Shown here: one piece after another, positions 10,026-20,516 of the stretch
Layout: each line of letters starts with the position of its first letter
How positions within the stretch are numbered: the stretch's first letter is position 1
NCBI GenBank assembly: GCA_012524135.1
Contig: JAAYSE010000103.1
Span: 1-44,845 of the forward strand
DNA from: Candidatus Epulonipiscium sp.
GTDB taxonomy: Bacteria; Bacillota; Clostridia; Lachnospirales; JAAYNZ01
Direction: 5' to 3'
DNA: 44,845 nucleotides
The notes under the pieces: generated by a model
Told to the model about the DNA's origin: nothing
Databases searched by the model: none
What the model saw: the letters and a program-made list of their open reading frames with translations, nothing else
Translations under genes and position numbers: made by a program

Positions 10026-12401
10026 TCATTTTTCTTCTTTTTTTTTACTATTCCCTTGATAAAATTGATATAATTTTTTAGATACTTGTTGATGAATTTC
10101 TTCTGCTGGTTTTTGCATCAAAATTTCAATTCCTTCATCTACATGAGTAATCGCATAAATATGAAATAAGCCTTTTTTAATACTTTCCAGGACTTCTTTT
10201 TTTAATACTAGTTCTGGTACATTCTGTTTCGGAATGATCACTCCTTGGCTTTTTGTAAAACCTCTTTTTTTACAAAGATGAAAAAAACCTTCTACCTTTT
10301 GAGTGACTCCACCTATAGGCTGTATTTCTCCTCTTTGATTGAGTGAACCGGTAACAGCAATACCTTGATCAATCGGTATCTCTGCCAAACTAGATAAAAT
10401 GGCATATAATTCTGCACTCGAAGCACTATCTCCATCTACACCATAATAGCTTTGTTCAAAAGCAATGTGGCAAGATAATGAAAGTGGAAATTGTTGAGCA
10501 TACCTTTGGCCTAAATAACCAGATAAAACTTGAACTCCTTTTGTGTGAACCCTGCCACTCAAGTCTGATTCTTTTTCAATATTAATAATTCCCGATTTCC
10601 CCATATAGGTAGTAGCAGTAATTCGAGTAGGCTTAGCAAAAATATAATCTCCTACATCCATAATCGCTAACCCATTGACTTGACCTATACAAAATCCTGT
10701 CGTATCCATCATCAGTATTTGTTCTTCAAATTGTTCTTCGATCATCTCTTCGTATAAATTACTTCTTTTATTTTTTTCTTGGATAGCCTTTTGAACATGT
10801 TTATCTAAAACTTTTGTATGTTGTTCCATTTGTGCCCACGCATTCGATTCATATAAGACCTCTACAATCTTACTAAATTGAGTGGTTAATTTGTTTCTAT
10901 GATTTGCTATACGTGAGGCATATTCAACGACTCTTTTAATCGCATCCGTATGAAAAGGATTGAGGTTTTGTTCTTGGGAAAATTGATGAATAAAATGAAT
11001 TAATTGAGCTACACTCTCATTGTTTTTCGGCATAATGGTATTAAACTCTGCACGAATTTTAAATAATTTTTTAAAATCCTCATCATATTCATATAGTAAA
11101 TGATAGAAGTATGGACTTCCTATTAAAATTACTTTTACATTAAATGGAATGGGCTCTGGTTTTAATGCAGAGACCGTAATCCCCATCAATTGCTCTCTAA
11201 CATTTTCAATGGAAATTTCTTGTGTTTTAAGAACACGTTTTATTAATTCCCATGTTTGAGGTTGAGATAAAACATCTTGTACCTGTAAGATTAAATATCC
11301 TCCATTGGCTTCATGAAAAAGTCCAGGTCTGATTTTTGTAAAATCTGTTCTTAAAGTTCCAAATTCATTACTGTATTCAATTTTACCTAAAAGATTATAA
11401 AAAGTTGGATTAAAATCAATAACAACAGGTGCTCCTTTTGTATCCGTATGGTCCACTAATACATTCACCGTATATCGAGCTAAAAAATCCTCTTGGCTTG
11501 TTTTCGCTACCCAGGGTAAAAGATCTGCAATATTTTCTTCGTCCTCTTCTTCTTCTCCTTGTATAAATTGATATAAATGATCCAATATATCTTCTTTTAC
11601 CGCTTCTAAATATTGAAGAACTTTTTTGTTATCCTGATATTCTTCCTGAAAAGGAGTCATATAATATCCTACAATGTGTAGTCCTATTTTATAATCCAAT
11701 TGTTCAATTTTTTTTCGTAGTTTTTTTTCTAATTCGTGAATTTCCTTAATAACTTGTTCTGCTTCTTCTTCTAAAATATCTGAGTTATGCATAATTTCTT
11801 CTTTTTTCTCTTCAGAAAGAGTATCGTATTGAGTTTCTGTAATTTTTTCTCCTTCGACTATTGGAATAAAATAAGCACCATCTTTTGATATTCTTATATG
11901 AAATCCTAATTTATTTGCTCGATCTTTAATATATTTAAAAATATCTTCACTTTGTTTTTGATATTCTTTTATGAGTTCACTTTTTTCTTTTTCATACTTT
12001 TCTTCTTGAAAAGCTTTTAATAACTGAATGGTTAATGTTTTAATGAATTCTTCCATATTGTTTTGAAATTTTCTTCCTTGTCCTGGTGGAAAAGTTAATG
12101 CCAATGGACAATTGTTGTTCTTAAAGTTATAAACATAACACCATTCCCAAGGAGTGGATTCTTTCATCGCAATAAAAGAGGCGGCTATTTTCGCATAACT
12201 CGTTTTTCCTGTTCCTGTAGGACCAGACATATAAATATTATAGCCTGGGGCCTTAATTTGTAATCCAAAATCCATCGCTTTTACTGCTCGATCTTGCCCA
12301 ATAATATCAATCTTATCTAATTTATTATCTTTATTTTCATAAAAAGATTCCTCATCCATCTTTATATCTTCATATGATAACGCTCTGTTCTTTCTCATCA
12401 T
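10026..12401 (-). CDS. ATP-dependent Lon-family protease (LonB/COG1067-like)
   Basis: Walker A SGPTGTGKTSYAK; catalytic Ser (GDSASSAEL) and Lys (IGGVTQKVEGFF) regions. Confidence 0.9.
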   Translation of the reverse strand: MMRKNRALSYEDIKMDEESFYENKDNKLDKIDIIGQDRAVKAMDFGLQIKAPGYNIYMSGPTGTGKTSYAKIAASFIAMKESTPWEWCYVYNFKNNNCPLALTFPPGQGRKFQNNMEEFIKTLTIQLLKAFQEEKYEKEKSELIKEYQKQSEDIFKYIKDRANKLGFHIRISKDGAYFIPIVEGEKITETQYDTLSEEKKEEIMHNSDILEEEAEQVIKEIHELEKKLRKKIEQLDYKIGLHIVGYYMTPFQEEYQDNKKVLQYLEAVKEDILDHLYQFIQGEEEEDEENIADLLPWVAKTSQEDFLARYTVNVLVDHTDTKGAPVVIDFNPTFYNLLGKIEYSNEFGTLRTDFTKIRPGLFHEANGGYLILQVQDVLSQPQTWELIKRVLKTQEISIENVREQLMGITVSALKPEPIPFNVKVILIGSPYFYHLLYEYDEDFKKLFKIRAEFNTIMPKNNESVAQLIHFIHQFSQEQNLNPFHTDAIKRVVEYASRIANHRNKLTTQFSKIVEVLYESNAWAQMEQHTKVLDKHVQKAIQEKNKRSNLYEEMIEEQFEEQILMMDTTGFCIGQVNGLAIMDVGDYIFAKPTRITATTYMGKSGIINIEKESDLSGRVHTKGVQVLSGYLGQRYAQQFPLSLSCHIAFEQSYYGVDGDSASSAELYAILSSLAEIPIDQGIAVTGSLNQRGEIQPIGGVTQKVEGFFHLCKKRGFTKSQGVIIPKQNVPELVLKKEVLESIKKGLFHIYAITHVDEGIEILMQKPAEEIHQQVSKKLYQFYQGNSKKKEEK

Positions 12402-12454
12402 ATCCCTCCTTCCTCTTATATACTATATTCTATATAAAAAAAAGGGTTCCCTAT

Positions 12455-12904
12455 TTACAAATCTCTCCACATAATATATCCATCTTCACGAGTATCTTGA
12501 TAATATTCTTTCCGAATGCCCATAATACGAAATCCATATTTTTCATATAAAGAACGAGCCTTATTATTACTAACACGTACTTCTAGTGTTAAAGCTCGTA
12601 AACCTATTTTTTTCCCTTCTTGAATTAATGTTTCTATTAGTTTAGAACCAATCCCCTTTCCTTGTACTTTGGGTAATACGGCAATATTCGTAATATGTCC
12701 TTCATCTACAATCTTCCATAAACCTGCATAACCAGATACTATTTGATCATATATAGCAACAAAGTAAATAGCGAAATCATTGTCTTGAATTTCTTTCGTT
12801 AGGGATTGCTTTGACCAAGGGATCGTAAAACATTGTTTTTCTATTTCCCATACTTGTGAAATATGATTTTTTTTCATCGATGTAATAATAATTTCCTTCT
12901 CCAT
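12455..12904 (-). CDS. rimI: Ribosomal protein alanine N-acetyltransferase
   Basis: GNAT fold: NIAVLPKVQGKGIGSKLIE, LEVRVSNNKARSLYEKYGF; adjacent to tsaB. Confidence 0.93.
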   Translation of the reverse strand: MEKEIIITSMKKNHISQVWEIEKQCFTIPWSKQSLTKEIQDNDFAIYFVAIYDQIVSGYAGLWKIVDEGHITNIAVLPKVQGKGIGSKLIETLIQEGKKIGLRALTLEVRVSNNKARSLYEKYGFRIMGIRKEYYQDTREDGYIMWRDL

Positions 12905-12945
12905 AACTGATCCTCCCGAATACTAGGATAAAAAACTAAATAAAT

Positions 12946-13656
12946 TTACGCGTGATGTTTTTTAGCATATTCTCGTTCTGCTTGAGAAGGACGCAAATAA
13001 AAAGGAACAAACTCCATATAATTTTGTGTCTTTCCTTCTTTTACTAATTGCATACCCAAAGAAGCAATGGTAGCAGCCCTTTGACGGTTATTCGATGTAT
13101 GAACCCATTGATATGAATTTGTAGGTAACGTTTTTTTAATTATTTCTTGATATACATCCACTCCATCCCCTAAAAAAAGAATAGGGTCTTCTTGTTGCTG
13201 TACTTCTTGAAGTAATTGTTCTATAGGAATAGCCCGATAGTCGGTTAGACGTTTTAACTGACCATTTTGTCTTTTATAAGAGGCTGTATATACCTGATTT
13301 CTTCGTGCATCCATAATAGGACAAATCAAAAAATGAGATGCATGATATACATTATTTGCCAAACCATCTAATGTAGGAATACCTATTAATGGTTTTTTTA
13401 ATCCTTGAGCCATGCCTTTTGCTGTAGCCGCTCCAATACGCAATCCTGTAAAAGATCCAGGGCCACTAGCTACAGCAATAGCATCTATATCTGATGTTTG
13501 TATTCCACAAGCCTGAAACATATCATTCATCATAGGCATAAGAGTTTGTGAATGTGTTTTTTTGTAATTAATAGTAAACTCACTAAGCAGTTGATTTTCT
13601 TCTACAATAGCTACACTAGCTACCAATCCTGATGTATCAATTCCTAATACTTTCAT
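12946..13656 (-). CDS. tsaB: tRNA threonylcarbamoyladenosine biosynthesis protein TsaB
   Basis: VLGIDTSGLVASVAIV, ASGPGSFTGLRIGAATAKGMA. Confidence 0.95.
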   Translation of the reverse strand: MKVLGIDTSGLVASVAIVEENQLLSEFTINYKKTHSQTLMPMMNDMFQACGIQTSDIDAIAVASGPGSFTGLRIGAATAKGMAQGLKKPLIGIPTLDGLANNVYHASHFLICPIMDARRNQVYTASYKRQNGQLKRLTDYRAIPIEQLLQEVQQQEDPILFLGDGVDVYQEIIKKTLPTNSYQWVHTSNNRQRAATIASLGMQLVKEGKTQNYMEFVPFYLRPSQAEREYAKKHHA

Positions 13657-13729
13657 ATAATTCCTTCCTTTGAATAAATAAATTATTTTTTAACTTATAC
13701 AATAGTCTCCTTATAATCAAAAAGCAATA

Positions 13730-14149
13730 CTATTTTTTCACTATTATTTTTCGATAATCCAGTCCTTTTTCTAATTCTTTTTCAATGGTAATCCATATTG
13801 CATCTTGGGGAATTAAATCTTCTATTAGATTTGCCCATTCTATTAAGCAAACGCCATCTCCATAAAAGTATTCTTCATATCCAATCTCCTCTAATTCACT
13901 ACTATCTCCTAGACGATACACATCAAAATGATAAAAAGGGAGACGTCCACTATATTCGTTTACAATCGTAAAAGTAGGACTCGTAATTGCTTCTTCGATA
14001 CCAAGTCCTTCGGCTAATCCTTTGCTAAAGACCGTTTTACCTACACCTAAATCACCCATTAAGCAATACATATCTCCGACTTTAGCATTTTCTCCAATCA
14101 TTTGTCCTATTTTCTTGGTTTCTTCTGGAGTATAGGTTTCATAAATCAT
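13730..14149 (-). CDS. tsaE: tRNA threonylcarbamoyladenosine biosynthesis ATPase TsaE
   Basis: GDLGVGKTVFSKGLAEGLG, SPTFTIVNEY, LIEWAN. Confidence 0.95.
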   Translation of the reverse strand: MIYETYTPEETKKIGQMIGENAKVGDMYCLMGDLGVGKTVFSKGLAEGLGIEEAITSPTFTIVNEYSGRLPFYHFDVYRLGDSSELEEIGYEEYFYGDGVCLIEWANLIEDLIPQDAIWITIEKELEKGLDYRKIIVKK

Positions 14150-14175
14150 GTTTTTCGCTCTCTTTCTACATTGGT

Positions 14176-16317
14176 TTACATTTTCATACTTAATCCAATT
14201 CTTTTTTTGGGAACATCTACACTAATGACACGCACCTTTACAATATCTCCTACCGCTACTATATCTAAAGGATGTTTTACATATTGGTCCGATAATTCAG
14301 AGATATGAACCAATCCATCTTGATGTACTCCTATATCTACAAAGGCACCAAAATCAATAACGTTTCGAACGGTTCCTTCTAAAATCATACCCTCTTTTAA
14401 ATCTTCTAATTCTAAAATATCTTGTCTTAAAATAGGCTGTGGCATCTCGGTTCGAGGATCTCGTCCTGGTTTGGCGAGTTCTTTTAAAATATCTTCCAAT
14501 GTTTCTTTTCCTACTTCTAATTGGGTGGCCAACTCATCCATTGATTTTACTTGATCCTTTATTGATTGCAACTTATTATTTTTAACATCTTCTGCTGTAT
14601 AGTCTAATTTTTTTAATAATTTTTTTACTACGCTATAGGATTCAGGATGTACTCCTGTATTATCTAAAATATTTTCTCCCTCTCGAATTCTTAAAAAGCC
14701 TGCACATTGTTCAAATGCTTTAGGACCTAATTGTGGAACTTTTAACAATTCATCGCGTTTTGTAAAAATCCCATTGTCTTCTCGATATTGAACAATATTT
14801 TTGGCAACTTTATTGGATACTCCCGCAACATAAGAAAGTAAAGAAAAGGAGGCTGTATTTACATCTACTCCTACTTGATTGACTGAGTTTTCTACTACTC
14901 CTTGCAAAGTATCTTCTAATCGTTTTTGATTCATATCATGTTGATATTGTCCTACCCCTATCGATTTTGGATCAATTTTTACTAATTCTGCTAAGGGATC
15001 TTGTAAACGTCTAGCAATAGATACAGCACTACGAAGTGAAACATCAAATTCTGGAAATTCTTCAGCGGCGAGTGAAGAGGCCGAATATACAGAAGCTCCT
15101 GCTTCATTGACAATAACATAATAAATTTGATTGGGTAATTCTTGTATGAACTCAGCTATAAATTGTTCTGTTTCTCTAGATGCCGTTCCATTTCCTATAG
15201 CAATAAGATGAACGCCATATTTTTTAATCCATTGTGTAAGCACTTTTTTACTTTCCTCTATTTTTTGTTGAGGGGGAGTAGGATAGATTACCGTTGTATC
15301 TAACACTCGTCCTGTCTCATCCACAACCGCTATTTTACAACCTGTACGATATGCGGGATCAACCCCGAGGACCACCTTATTTAAAATAGGGGGTTGTAAT
15401 AAAAGTTGTTGAAGATTGGCAGAAAATACTTTTAATGCCCCTTCTTCTGCTTTTTCTGTTAATTCATTACGAATTTCTCGCTCTATAGAAGGAGCAATTA
15501 AACGTTTATAGCTATCCATAATTGTAGATTGTAAAAGTTCCTTTATCTTTGTCTGTTCTGTTTGTATAATCTGATGTTCTAGATACATAATTACTTTTTC
15601 TAAAGGTACTTCTATTTTAACTGTTAATACTTTTTCTTTTTCTCCTCGATTCATCGCTAATATACGATGACCTGGAATTTTTTTAATCGCTTCTTCATAG
15701 TCATAATACATTTCATAAACAGAAGATATCGTATCATCCTTGACTTTTGTAGCAATCGTTCCTTCTTGAAATGTTAATTTTCGTATATACTGACGATATA
15801 ATGGTTCGTCTGAGATTTGCTCAGCAAGAATGTCTTGAGCTCCTTGTAATGCTTCTTCGCTATTCATTACTTCTTTTTCGGAATTTACATATTCTTGTGC
15901 TAATGCTACTATATCTTCCACCTTTTTTTGCGTCCAAAGTATTTGTGCTAAAGGTTCTAAACCTTTTTCCTTTGCAATCGTAGCCCGTGTTCTTCGTTTA
16001 GGACGAAAAGGACGATAAATATCCTCTAACTCTACTAATGTAGTAGCTTGTACTAATTGTTTTTGAATTTCTTCTGTAAGCTTTCCTTGTTCTTTAATAC
16101 TTTCTGTAATTTGTTCTTTTTTTTCTTGTAAAGTTCTTAAATATTGAAGACGTTGATAAAATTCTCGTAAAATAGTATCATCTAATGATCCTGTTTTTTC
16201 TTTTCGATATCTTGCAATAAAAGGAATGGTATTTCCTTCATCCATCAATTGAATTGTATTTTCTACTTGAAAAGTTTTTAATTGAAATTCATTTTGAAGT
16301 TCTTTTGCTATATTCAT
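14176..16317 (-). CDS. tex: Tex family RNA-binding transcription accessory protein (S1 domain); track start 16380 probably too long
   Basis: IPFIARYRKEKTGSLDD, VLGVDPAYRTGCK, C-terminal S1 domain; AAAGAGGA upstream of MNIAKEL. Confidence 0.94.
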   Translation of the reverse strand: MNIAKELQNEFQLKTFQVENTIQLMDEGNTIPFIARYRKEKTGSLDDTILREFYQRLQYLRTLQEKKEQITESIKEQGKLTEEIQKQLVQATTLVELEDIYRPFRPKRRTRATIAKEKGLEPLAQILWTQKKVEDIVALAQEYVNSEKEVMNSEEALQGAQDILAEQISDEPLYRQYIRKLTFQEGTIATKVKDDTISSVYEMYYDYEEAIKKIPGHRILAMNRGEKEKVLTVKIEVPLEKVIMYLEHQIIQTEQTKIKELLQSTIMDSYKRLIAPSIEREIRNELTEKAEEGALKVFSANLQQLLLQPPILNKVVLGVDPAYRTGCKIAVVDETGRVLDTTVIYPTPPQQKIEESKKVLTQWIKKYGVHLIAIGNGTASRETEQFIAEFIQELPNQIYYVIVNEAGASVYSASSLAAEEFPEFDVSLRSAVSIARRLQDPLAELVKIDPKSIGVGQYQHDMNQKRLEDTLQGVVENSVNQVGVDVNTASFSLLSYVAGVSNKVAKNIVQYREDNGIFTKRDELLKVPQLGPKAFEQCAGFLRIREGENILDNTGVHPESYSVVKKLLKKLDYTAEDVKNNKLQSIKDQVKSMDELATQLEVGKETLEDILKELAKPGRDPRTEMPQPILRQDILELEDLKEGMILEGTVRNVIDFGAFVDIGVHQDGLVHISELSDQYVKHPLDIVAVGDIVKVRVISVDVPKKRIGLSMKM

Positions 16318-16451
16318 ATTCATTCCTCTTTCTTTTAACAATGCACTCTTTTTATTATAAAGGATTTGACTAACTGTCACAAGGAATTTTTAAAGAGCTT
16401 ACCTAAAATCATAACTTTTTATTCCTTATGATTTATATATAAATGTAAAAA

Positions 16452-16471
16452 GAGATAACCGAAGTTATCTC
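16452..16471 (-). terminator. Rho-independent terminator of the hom-thrB-lysC operon
   Basis: GAGATAAC-TTCG-GTTATCTC followed by TTTTT on minus strand. Confidence 0.85.
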
Positions 16472-16478
16472 CCCTACA

Positions 16479-17702
16479 TTATCTTTTTAATTTTATATTT
16501 CCTAATTGAAATTTATCATGAATAGCATTGATAGCATTTTCTGCTTTATCTTCATCAATGAGTACAGATATTTTTATTTCGGATGTAGAAATCATTTGTA
16601 TATTAATATGTGCATCATATAATGCTTCAAACATTTTAGCAGCTACTCCTGGATTACTAACCATCCCTGCTCCTACTACAGAAACTTTTGCTACATTTTC
16701 ATCATGGACAATATCTTTAACGGTTAATCGTTCTCTGTTTTCCTCTAATAAATCTAATGTTTCTTCCAACATATCTTTAGCAACTGTAAAAGTAATATCT
16801 TTTGTACCATCTCTACCAACCGATTGTAAAATAATATCGATATTTATTTTATGTTTCGCTAACAATCCAAATAAATTAAAAGCTTTTCCTGGTTCATCAT
16901 GAACCCCGATAACTGAAATTCGAGCTACATCTTTATCCGCTGCTACTCCACTGATTAACATTTTTTCCATGTTACAAACCTCCCTTACTACAGTACCTTC
17001 TTCATAATTTAAACTCGATCGTACGACTAATTCTACATGGTATTTTTTTGCTAGTTCTACAGAACGATTATGCAATACCCTAGCCCCTAAAGATGCTAAT
17101 TCTAACATTTCATCATAAGTAATCTCTGATAATTTTTTTGCATCTTTTACTATTCTTGGATCGGCCGTATAAATACCCTCTACATCTGTATAAATTTCAC
17201 AACGATCTGCTTTTAATACAGCAGCCAAAGCAACTGCTGTCGTATCAGAACCACCACGTCCTAACGTTGTAATATCATCAAAACGATTGATTCCTTGAAA
17301 TCCAGTAATAATAACAATGTTTTTTCTTTCTAATTCCGCTTGCACTCGATCTGTTTGTATATTCTTTAGACGCGCTTTACTATAAGTAGAAGTAGTATTC
17401 ATCCCCACTTGATAAGCATTTAAAGAAATAGATGGATAACCTAGTTTTTCTAATGCTATCGCCATTAATGCTACAGATTGTTGTTCTCCTGTAGAAAGTA
17501 ACATATCCATTTCTCTACGAGAAGGTTTACTATTGATTTCTTGTGCTTTAGCAATTAGTTCATCTGTTGTATCTCCTTGTGCGGATAAGACTACCACCAC
17601 ATCATTACCTTCATCATAACTTTTTCCAATTCTTTTTGCTACATTTAAAACTTTTTCTGCATTTGCTACGGAGCTTCCCCCGAATTTTTTTACTATTAAC
17701 AC
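16479..17702 (-). CDS. lysC: Aspartate kinase
   Basis: VKKFGGSSVANAEKV, GRGGSDTTAVALAA, C-terminal ACT domains; GTG start at 17702 with GGAGG RBS rather than track start 17774, which runs into thrB. Confidence 0.94.
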   Translation of the reverse strand: MLIVKKFGGSSVANAEKVLNVAKRIGKSYDEGNDVVVVLSAQGDTTDELIAKAQEINSKPSRREMDMLLSTGEQQSVALMAIALEKLGYPSISLNAYQVGMNTTSTYSKARLKNIQTDRVQAELERKNIVIITGFQGINRFDDITTLGRGGSDTTAVALAAVLKADRCEIYTDVEGIYTADPRIVKDAKKLSEITYDEMLELASLGARVLHNRSVELAKKYHVELVVRSSLNYEEGTVVREVCNMEKMLISGVAADKDVARISVIGVHDEPGKAFNLFGLLAKHKINIDIILQSVGRDGTKDITFTVAKDMLEETLDLLEENRERLTVKDIVHDENVAKVSVVGAGMVSNPGVAAKMFEALYDAHINIQMISTSEIKISVLIDEDKAENAINAIHDKFQLGNIKLKR

Positions 17703-17716
17703 TTTGGTCCCTCCTT

Positions 17717-18613
17717 TTAATTCATGAGTATTTCTGCGCCCTGCTGTGATGGGTTTATTATGGTCAAATTCCAACGATTGGATAATTGTTGCAAGAAAGG
17801 TTTCATTTTTTGTTCAAAGACTGTATCTTCTTCTATAGCTGCAATTAATGTGGGACCTGCTCCACTTAAAAATACTCCCTTTGCTCCTATAGATAATGCT
17901 TTTTTAAAAATATCTTCCATTTCTGGCACTAACGGTATCCTATAGGGTTGGTGAAATCGATCTTTCATAGCAACGCGTAAATGCTCCGTATTTCCAGTCA
18001 TCATCGATGCTATTAATAAAGCGGTTCGGGATGCATTATAAATACCATCTTGCAAAGAAATTTGTTTTGGTATCACTTGCCTTGCCTCTTGGGTAGCTAA
18101 AGGAAAATCTGGCACCATTAATGCAAAAGATAATTGTTTTGGCAAAGGTATTTTAACATAATGAAGCTCTTCCTTTTCCAAAACGGCAGTAACCATACCT
18201 CCTAAAAAAGCAGGAACAATATTATCTGGATGACCTTCTATCATAGCACCCATTTTAGCTAATTGCTCTTTCGAATAATTCGTATTCAACAAATAATTTG
18301 CAATTAAAAGTCCAGCTGCAATGCAAGCTGCACTACTACCTAATCCTCTAGTACAAGGTATATGATCTTCTTGTATAAGACGAAGTCCTGGAACCTTTTT
18401 CCCTAACAATTGATAAAAGTGTTGAATCGTTTTATATATTAAATTTGTTTCATCGGTAGGGATTTGCATATCTTGTGGATTTTTTATAATAATCTCTAAT
18501 CCTTGAGGAATAGTTTCTACGGTAATATAATTATATAAATCTAAAGCCATCCCAATACAGTCAAACCCAGGTCCCATATTGGCTGTTGTTGCAGGTACTT
18601 TCACGGTAAACAT
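17717..18613 (-). CDS. thrB: Homoserine kinase
   Basis: VPATTANMGPGFDCIGMAL, TRGLGSSAACIAAGL (GHMP kinase). Confidence 0.95.
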   Translation of the reverse strand: MFTVKVPATTANMGPGFDCIGMALDLYNYITVETIPQGLEIIIKNPQDMQIPTDETNLIYKTIQHFYQLLGKKVPGLRLIQEDHIPCTRGLGSSAACIAAGLLIANYLLNTNYSKEQLAKMGAMIEGHPDNIVPAFLGGMVTAVLEKEELHYVKIPLPKQLSFALMVPDFPLATQEARQVIPKQISLQDGIYNASRTALLIASMMTGNTEHLRVAMKDRFHQPYRIPLVPEMEDIFKKALSIGAKGVFLSGAGPTLIAAIEEDTVFEQKMKPFLQQLSNRWNLTIINPSQQGAEILMN

Positions 18614-18638
18614 TATTTTACACCTGATTTCTATTTTG

Positions 18639-19883
18639 TTATTCTACACGAATCTTATTACGAATTTCTAAACCACTAGAACCGTCCATCAACTGATCTA
18701 GTTTTTCTTGTATCTCACCTTCTGTCGATTCATGGGTAATAAAACCAAATTCATCTTTATAATCTTCTAATTGTATACTATGAATATTACCAAATAAACT
18801 TTCTACTTGTTTTATGGCTGTAGAAAAATCCGTATAACCTAAACGGATAAAGTATTGAGTAGGAGCATAATAACTATCTAATAATTCCATTTTTTTTGTA
18901 CTCCAAAAGGACATAATATTTCTTTCTAAATGTTTTACTGCATCAACAATATCCGCTACTACAGCACTCGCTGTTGGTAATTTTCCTGCGCCTTTTCCAT
19001 AAAACATTACATCCCCTATTACATTTCCTTTCACTAAAATAGCATTAAAAACACCATGAACAGTAGATAACGGGTGATCCATTCGAAGTAAAAGAGGAGA
19101 TACACGTGCCCAAACTTCATTATCTTGTTTTTTACTCATTGCTACTAACTTAATTTCTCGATCCATTTTAGCTGCATAGGCCATATCTGCCTGTGAAATA
19201 GCAGTAATTCCTTCTGTATAAATATCTTCATAATCTACTTGCATACCAAAAGCTAAAGAAGACAAAATAGCAATTTTACGACAAGCATCATGTCCTTCTA
19301 TATCTGCTTCAGGATTACGTTCTGCATATCCCTTTTCTTGGGCTTCTTTTAATACCGTTTCAAAAGGCAAACCTTCTTCTTTCATTTTTGTTAAAATAAA
19401 ATTTGTTGTCCCATTTAAAATTCCTGTAATTTCATAAATTTCATCGGCAGTAAGTGATTGGTTTAATGGACGAATAATAGGAATACCACCGCCTACACTG
19501 GCCTCAAATAAGAAGTTTATATCTTTTTCTTTTGCAATTTTTAATAGTTCAGCTCCATGTTTTGCTACTAATTCTTTATTAGAGGTAACTACACTTTTAC
19601 CATCTAATAACGCTCTTTTTACAAAAGTATACGCTGGTTCTACACCACCCATCACTTCAACGACAACTTGAATTTCTGGATCCGCTAAAATAGGTTCTAT
19701 ATCATGAACTAAAATAGAGGAGACTGGATCTCCTGGAAATTCTCTACGATCCAATACATATTTTACTTTAATTTCTTTTCCTGCTCTTTTATTAATACTG
19801 TCTCCATTTGTTTTAAAAACTTCTAAAACTCCTGAACCAACAGTACCATATCCTAATACAGCAATTTGAACCATGTGATTCAC
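18639..19883 (-). CDS. hom: Homoserine dehydrogenase
   Basis: LGYGTVGSGVLEV, TSNKELVAKHG, GGGIPIIRPL, GILNGTTNFIL. Confidence 0.96.
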   Translation of the reverse strand: MNHMVQIAVLGYGTVGSGVLEVFKTNGDSINKRAGKEIKVKYVLDRREFPGDPVSSILVHDIEPILADPEIQVVVEVMGGVEPAYTFVKRALLDGKSVVTSNKELVAKHGAELLKIAKEKDINFLFEASVGGGIPIIRPLNQSLTADEIYEITGILNGTTNFILTKMKEEGLPFETVLKEAQEKGYAERNPEADIEGHDACRKIAILSSLAFGMQVDYEDIYTEGITAISQADMAYAAKMDREIKLVAMSKKQDNEVWARVSPLLLRMDHPLSTVHGVFNAILVKGNVIGDVMFYGKGAGKLPTASAVVADIVDAVKHLERNIMSFWSTKKMELLDSYYAPTQYFIRLGYTDFSTAIKQVESLFGNIHSIQLEDYKDEFGFITHESTEGEIQEKLDQLMDGSSGLEIRNKIRVE

Positions 19884-20323
19884 TCCCTTGCAATAATTTT
19901 AATTTGACGTACTCCTTTAGAACTTTCTACGCTTTCCATTAAATTTTGAATATCTTCTGACATGGGGAAGGTTTCTATACTAATCGTAACATTTGCAATT
20001 CCATTAATAGGTATATTTTGATTAATCGTTAAAATATTTGCTCCTGTTTTCGCAATAACATTCAAAACATGAGACAATAACCCTGGTTCATCATCTAATT
20101 GTAATGCTAATGTAATTGTTTTTCCACGAGTATTTTCATAAAATGGAAAAATAGCATCTTTATATTTATAAAAAGAACTTCGACTAATTCCTACCTGTTC
20201 TACAGCTTCTTGTACGGTTAACACTTGTCCTGTATCTAAAAGTTTTTTAGCTTCAACTACTTTTAAAAATACATCTGGTAATACCTCTTTATCAATAATA
20301 TAATACTTTGTTTTCTTTTCCAT
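19880..20323 (-). CDS. ACT domain-containing regulatory protein (PheB-like)
   Basis: N-terminal HTH-like region and C-terminal ACT; start MEKKTKYYIID at 20323 with AAGGAG RBS; 4-nt overlap with hom. Confidence 0.85.
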   Translation of the reverse strand: MEKKTKYYIIDKEVLPDVFLKVVEAKKLLDTGQVLTVQEAVEQVGISRSSFYKYKDAIFPFYENTRGKTITLALQLDDEPGLLSHVLNVIAKTGANILTINQNIPINGIANVTISIETFPMSEDIQNLMESVESSKGVRQIKIIARE

Positions 20324-20372
20324 ACCCTTCTCCTTGTTTTTGTACAATGGACATATGTGTTTGATAGACAGA

Positions 20373-20401
20373 ATAATATCATATACTATGCAAAACTTCA
20401 A
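20373..20401 (-). promoter_or_regulatory. Predicted sigma-A promoter for the ACT-hom-thrB-lysC operon
   Basis: TTGAAG - 17 nt - TATTAT on minus strand. Confidence 0.6.
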
Positions 20402-20483
20402 GGAAAATATGATATTTTTTTATATTCTATGATTTTTATATTTTAAACAATAATTTTTCAATATTTTTATTCAATTTTTAAAA

Positions 20484-20504
20484 CCCCTTCCTTTTTGGAA
20501 GGGG
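20484..20504 (-). terminator. Rho-independent terminator after the DUF4091-like gene
   Basis: CCCCTTCC-AAAAA-GGAAGGGG followed by TTTT. Confidence 0.85.
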
Positions 20505-20516
20505 TCTATCTTAAAT

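Noticed and set aside
16528-16902. Plus-strand 124-aa ORF antisense to lysC
   Set aside because: Complement of the conserved ACT domains of aspartate kinase; no independent coding evidence.
16380-17774. Lysine riboswitch near lysC
   Set aside because: lysC is the last gene of the hom-thrB operon with only 14 nt between thrB and its start; no room for a riboswitch.
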